Source of the DNA: Pantoea cypripedii | GTDB lineage: Bacteria > Pseudomonadota > Gammaproteobacteria > Enterobacterales > Enterobacteriaceae | Assembly: GCF_002095535.1 (NCBI RefSeq) | Contig: NZ_MLJI01000001.1 | Coordinates: 292,689-356,688, forward strand | Length of the DNA: 64,000 nt | Direction: 5' to 3' | Shown here: positions 61,215-64,000 of the stretch, one piece after another | Numbering within the stretch: the first letter of the stretch is position 1 | Layout of the letters: every line of letters starts with the position of its first letter | The notes under the pieces: model-generated | What the model was told of the DNA's origin: nothing | Databases searched by the model: none | The model's input: only the letters and a program-made list of their open reading frames with translations | Position numbers and translations under genes: made by a program

Positions 61215-61583
61215 ATGAATCAGAGTCAATTTATCCGCAGTTTGCTGGACTGGATAGAAGACAACTTAGGACACGATTTACATCTGGATGAAGTAGCACG
61301 CCGTTCGGGTTATTCCCGCTGGCACCTGCAACGTCTGTTTCGTCAGCACACCGGATTTTCACTGGCCGAGTACATTCGCCAGCGCCGGTTGACGGAGTCG
61401 GCGCTGACGCTGCTTAACAGTGATGAGGCAATACTGCAGGTGGCGATGAGCTATGGCTTTGACACCCAGCAGGCGTATACCCGCACCTTTAAAAACTACT
61501 TCCGCGTCACGCCGGGCCAGCTGCGTCGTCAGCGCCGCGTAGAACCGGATCGTCTGTTGTTTCCGCTGGCGGTGGCCAGTTGA
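61215..61583 (+). CDS. Small AraC-family activator of the MarA/SoxS/RamA size class
   Basis: A 122-residue AraC-type protein that is almost only DNA-binding domain, like MarA, SoxS and RamA. The first helix-turn-helix is EVARRSGYSRWHLQRLFRQH, the second is ILQVAMSYGFDTQQAYTRTF, followed by FRVTPGQLRRQRR. Proteins of this size usually activate efflux and stress genes without a ligand. It starts 62 bases after the tandem repeats shared with the two-component system, so it may be its direct target and a relay to a wider response. The ATG has GGAGGAGCC just upstream. It is clearly not soxS (20 kb) and not a close marA copy. Confidence 0.85.
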   Translation: MNQSQFIRSLLDWIEDNLGHDLHLDEVARRSGYSRWHLQRLFRQHTGFSLAEYIRQRRLTESALTLLNSDEAILQVAMSYGFDTQQAYTRTFKNYFRVTPGQLRRQRRVEPDRLLFPLAVAS

Positions 61584-61689
61584 GTCGCTAGCCTGATTTC
61601 CCGTTGTTACGTCGTCGCGGGAAATCAGGTGCTATTGTGCACCAATCCTTTTAAGCTGCTGTTTTCCCCTCCTCTGTCGGTTATGGACA

Positions 61690-62586
61690 ATGGACAACAG
61701 CGACAATCTCACCGCCATGATGCTGTTTGCGCGCGTGGTTGAACGGCAAAGTTTCAGCGAAGCTGCCCGCACGCTCGGCGTATCAAAATCCTATGTCAGC
61801 CGCGAAATCGCCCGGCTGGAAATCCGCCTCGGGATCAAATTGTTGCAGCGCACCACGCGTAAGGTGGCGCTGACCGAACTGGGGCAGGCGTACTACCCGT
61901 TTTGTACCCGCTTACTCGACGAGATGCATCGTGCTGATGCTTTTGTGCAGCAGGTACACCAGCTGCCCGCCGGTAACGTGCGTTTGCAGGCGCCGGTGAC
62001 GTTCGGTTGCCAATGCGTGGTGCCGACGCTGAACCACTTTATCCGCCGTCATATTCATATCAATGTCGACCTGGAACTGACGGACCGCATCAACGAAGAC
62101 CCGCAAAGCAGCGCCGATGTGGCGATTGTTATCCGCCAGCGCGCACCGGAAGTGCCTGACTATCGTGAGTTGAATACCATCGACTGGGGATTGTATGCGG
62201 CACCGGATTACCTGGCGGCGCATCCGCCTATCGACCATCCCGAACGCTTAACCCGCCATGATCTGCTGTTGTTTCACGGCCCGGCGCATACGGCAGCTCT
62301 GCCGTTCCGGCGCGATAAACAGCGCCTGGCGCTGGATGTCCGCAGCCGTTTTCGCGCCAATAACAGCATGGCGCTGCTCAATGCGGCGCTGGCCGGAACC
62401 GGTATCGCCTACCTGCCCGCCTATATGACCCAGGAGTCGCTGGCGCGCGGCGAGATTGTGCAAGTGCTGCCGGAGTGGCAGATGGATCGCCTGCACAGTT
62501 ATCTGCTGCTAAAAAACCAGCCCGAGCCGTCGTCGCCCGTCACCCTGTTGTGCGATGCGTTAATCACCGCATTAGGTGATGGCTGA
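61690..62586 (+). CDS. LysR-family transcriptional regulator
   Basis: A 298-residue LysR-type regulator. The N-terminal helix-turn-helix is MLFARVVERQSFSEAARTLG then VSKSYVSREIARLEIRLGIK. The effector domain continues with LQAPVTFGCQCVVPTLNHF and ALAGTGIAYLPAYMTQ, as in the subgroup that includes DmlR/YafC-type regulators. It precedes an MFS exporter gene by 112 bases on the same strand and may regulate it. The start ATGGACAACAGCGACAATC is the in-frame ATG at 61690. Target and effector unknown. Confidence 0.85.
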   Translation: MDNSDNLTAMMLFARVVERQSFSEAARTLGVSKSYVSREIARLEIRLGIKLLQRTTRKVALTELGQAYYPFCTRLLDEMHRADAFVQQVHQLPAGNVRLQAPVTFGCQCVVPTLNHFIRRHIHINVDLELTDRINEDPQSSADVAIVIRQRAPEVPDYRELNTIDWGLYAAPDYLAAHPPIDHPERLTRHDLLLFHGPAHTAALPFRRDKQRLALDVRSRFRANNSMALLNAALAGTGIAYLPAYMTQESLARGEIVQVLPEWQMDRLHSYLLLKNQPEPSSPVTLLCDALITALGDG

Positions 62587-62697
62587 TTGTTGTCTTTTGG
62601 CAACAATAGCAACCTGGGTGGCAAATATTCCCGCCTGTCTGTTATCGATGCTGAACCGCTGTTAGCCTGAGTATCAGTTCAAAACAGGGATATCATC

Positions 62698-63906
62698 ATG
62701 CAGCAACCTCCAACGGCGTTAGCGCCTGAGCAGCAACACTGGAAGCGCAATCTGTTCGTCTGCGTACTCGGTTCCTTCAGCACCATTGTGGCGATGACGC
62801 TACTGCTGCCGTTTCTGCCGTTATATGTGCAGCAGCTCGGTGTGCAGGAACCGGCCGCGATTGCGCGCTGGTCGGGGGTGGCTTACGGTGCAACCTTTTT
62901 CAGCGCCGCGCTCACCGCGCCGCTGTGGGGCAAACTGGCGGATCGCTATGGTCGCAAGCTGATGCTGATCCGCGCCAGCCTGGGGATGGCAATTGCCATG
63001 TCGCTGATTGGCATGGCGACCGCCCCCTGGCAACTGGTGGCGCTGCGTTTGCTGGCCGGGCTGTTGGGGGGGTATGCCTCGGGATCGACCATTCTGGTGG
63101 CGGCGCAAACGCCGAAAGAGCAGACCGGCTGGGCGCTGGGTGTGCTGTCTTCCGGCATTATGGCAGGCAATGTGGTGGGGCCGTTGCTGGGCGGGGTGCT
63201 GCCGCCATTGATTGGTATTCGTCACACCTTCTGGCTGACCGGTGCGGTGATTTTTCTCGCTTTCCTTGCCACCACCTTTTTACTGAAAGAAGCACCGCGT
63301 CAGGCTAAAAAGGCCGCGCAAAGCAGCAGTATCGAGGAGAAACCGGTAAATCTGCCGGTGGTACGGTTGATGTGGTTGTCGGGCATGTTGCTGATTTTCG
63401 CCAATATGTCGATTGAACCGATTATCACGCTGTATGTCGGGCAGTTTGTCACTGGCGATCATGCGATTACCGTCACGGCGGGCCTGGTGATGGCGGCGGC
63501 GGCACTGGGCAGCATTGTTTCTGCTCCCCGCCTCGGACGGCTGGCGGACCGCATCGGCCACGGCCGGGTGCTGGTGTATGGTCTGATTGCCTGTGCGTTG
63601 CTGCTGATTCCACAGGCCTTTATCACCGCGGCCTGGCAATTGGTTGCGCTGCGTTTCCTGATGGGCATGGCGTTGGGTGGCTTGATGCCGTGCGTGACTG
63701 CCCTGATTCGCCACAATGTCCCGCAGGCGCAAGTGGGAAAAATGCTGGGATATTCGACTTCAGCGCAGTATGTCGGCCAGGTAAGCGGGCCGTTGTTTGG
63801 CGGTTTTGTCGGCGGGGCGTTTGGTATGCGTCCGGTGTTTCTGGCGACCTGCGTGATTATGGCGCTGTGCGCATTGTTGAATGCGCGGGTGTTGCGGAGG
63901 CATTGA
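62698..63906 (+). CDS. MFS multidrug exporter, MdtG-like
   Basis: A 402-residue, 12-helix DHA1 major facilitator similar in layout to E. coli MdtG: WKRNLFVCVLGSFSTIVAMT, APLWGKLADRYGRKLMLIRA (motif A), GLLGGYASGSTILVAAQTPK, GNVVGPLLGGVLPPLIGI, and the second-half repeat SAPRLGRLADRIGHGRVLVY. Drug:H+ antiport across the inner membrane is the expected activity; substrates are unknown. The start ATGCAGCAACCTCC is preceded by CAGGGATATC. It follows the LysR gene and may be its target. Ends 3 bases before a REPIN. Confidence 0.85.
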   Translation: MQQPPTALAPEQQHWKRNLFVCVLGSFSTIVAMTLLLPFLPLYVQQLGVQEPAAIARWSGVAYGATFFSAALTAPLWGKLADRYGRKLMLIRASLGMAIAMSLIGMATAPWQLVALRLLAGLLGGYASGSTILVAAQTPKEQTGWALGVLSSGIMAGNVVGPLLGGVLPPLIGIRHTFWLTGAVIFLAFLATTFLLKEAPRQAKKAAQSSSIEEKPVNLPVVRLMWLSGMLLIFANMSIEPIITLYVGQFVTGDHAITVTAGLVMAAAALGSIVSAPRLGRLADRIGHGRVLVYGLIACALLLIPQAFITAAWQLVALRFLMGMALGGLMPCVTALIRHNVPQAQVGKMLGYSTSAQYVGQVSGPLFGGFVGGAFGMRPVFLATCVIMALCALLNARVLRRH

Positions 63907-63909
63907 TCC

Positions 63910-63981
63910 GTAGCGGCGCGATTTATCGCGCAATTCCGCACACGGTGCCGAAAAAAAACGCGCGATAAATCGCGCCGCTAC
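63910..63981. repeat. REPIN after the MdtG-like gene
   Basis: Inverted arms 63910-63931 and 63960-63981 identical to the family; the 28-base centre contains GTGCCGAAAAA, also seen in the pair at 57685. It begins 3 bases past the MFS stop. The window ends 19 bases later. Confidence 0.9.
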
Positions 63982-64000
63982 AGACGCAGGTATAAAAAAG

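Noticed and set aside
1..64000. CRISPR arrays, tRNA, rRNA genes, prophage or integrase
   Set aside because: No spaced direct repeats of array type, no cloverleaf-like sequences and no phage or integrase genes were seen on reading both strands; only an IS3 relic is present.

Overview
The window is chromosomal DNA from an enterobacterium, most likely Erwiniaceae (Pantoea or a close relative). The first half keeps the gene order of the E. coli dnaB to gltP region: qorA, dnaB, tyrB, yjbQR, uvrA/ssb, yjcB, soxS/soxR, ghxP, yjcE, acs-yjcH-actP and gltP. Most encoded proteins align over nearly their full length with E. coli counterparts as I remember them. The membrane-bound gluconate dehydrogenase, the Cid-type holin-like pair and the many non-E. 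coli insertions fit Pantoea/Erwinia better than Escherichia. No rRNA, tRNA or CRISPR array was seen, and both ends cut through ordinary chromosome.

Layout. 0-10.4 kb: qorA (partial), dnaB, an Lrp/AsnC regulator with a YitT-family membrane protein where E. coli has alr, then tyrB, yjbQ, yjbR, a zinc alcohol dehydrogenase, and uvrA divergent from ssb across a LexA box. 10.4-19.6 kb is accessory: a YhcN-type small secreted protein, a RES/Xre toxin-antitoxin pair with two palindromic operators, an MRJP-like propeller protein, a cysteine hydrolase, an AraC regulator with a DMT exporter, a degraded IS3 remnant in AT-richer DNA, and an orphan pair of a polysaccharide flippase and a TupA-type ATP-grasp protein. 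19.6-34.2 kb returns to the backbone: yjcB, soxS/soxR with a perfect SoxR site, a GST, ghxP with a PurR-like box, yjcE, a cidR/cidAB-like locus, yfaZ, acs-yjcH-actP and gltP.

34.2-64 kb carries mostly peripheral metabolism and transport: murQP (MurNAc recycling), aer, an AraC/MFS pair, a second YhcN-type gene, yncE, a DhaKL kinase, sbmA, a three-gene gluconate 2-dehydrogenase operon behind a GntR-like operator, abgR/abgABT (p-aminobenzoyl-glutamate use), yjdN, tsx with a perfect CRP site, a QseBC/PmrAB-like two-component system sharing an operator region with a MarA/SoxS-size AraC regulator, a LysR regulator and an MdtG-like exporter.

Two features run across the genes. The first is a family of GTAG-headed REP palindromes, mostly as inverted pairs (REPINs), at the 3' ends of genes from 28 kb onward. 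The second is a large set of readable operator sites (LexA, SoxR, PurR, CRP, GntR, plus unassigned palindromes for Lrp-, LysR-, Xre- and OmpR-type regulators) that link local regulators to local targets. The best candidates for something undescribed are the Lrp/YitT locus with its elaborate promoter, the orphan flippase/ATP-grasp pair, and the structured non-coding block at 49.6-50.2 kb.
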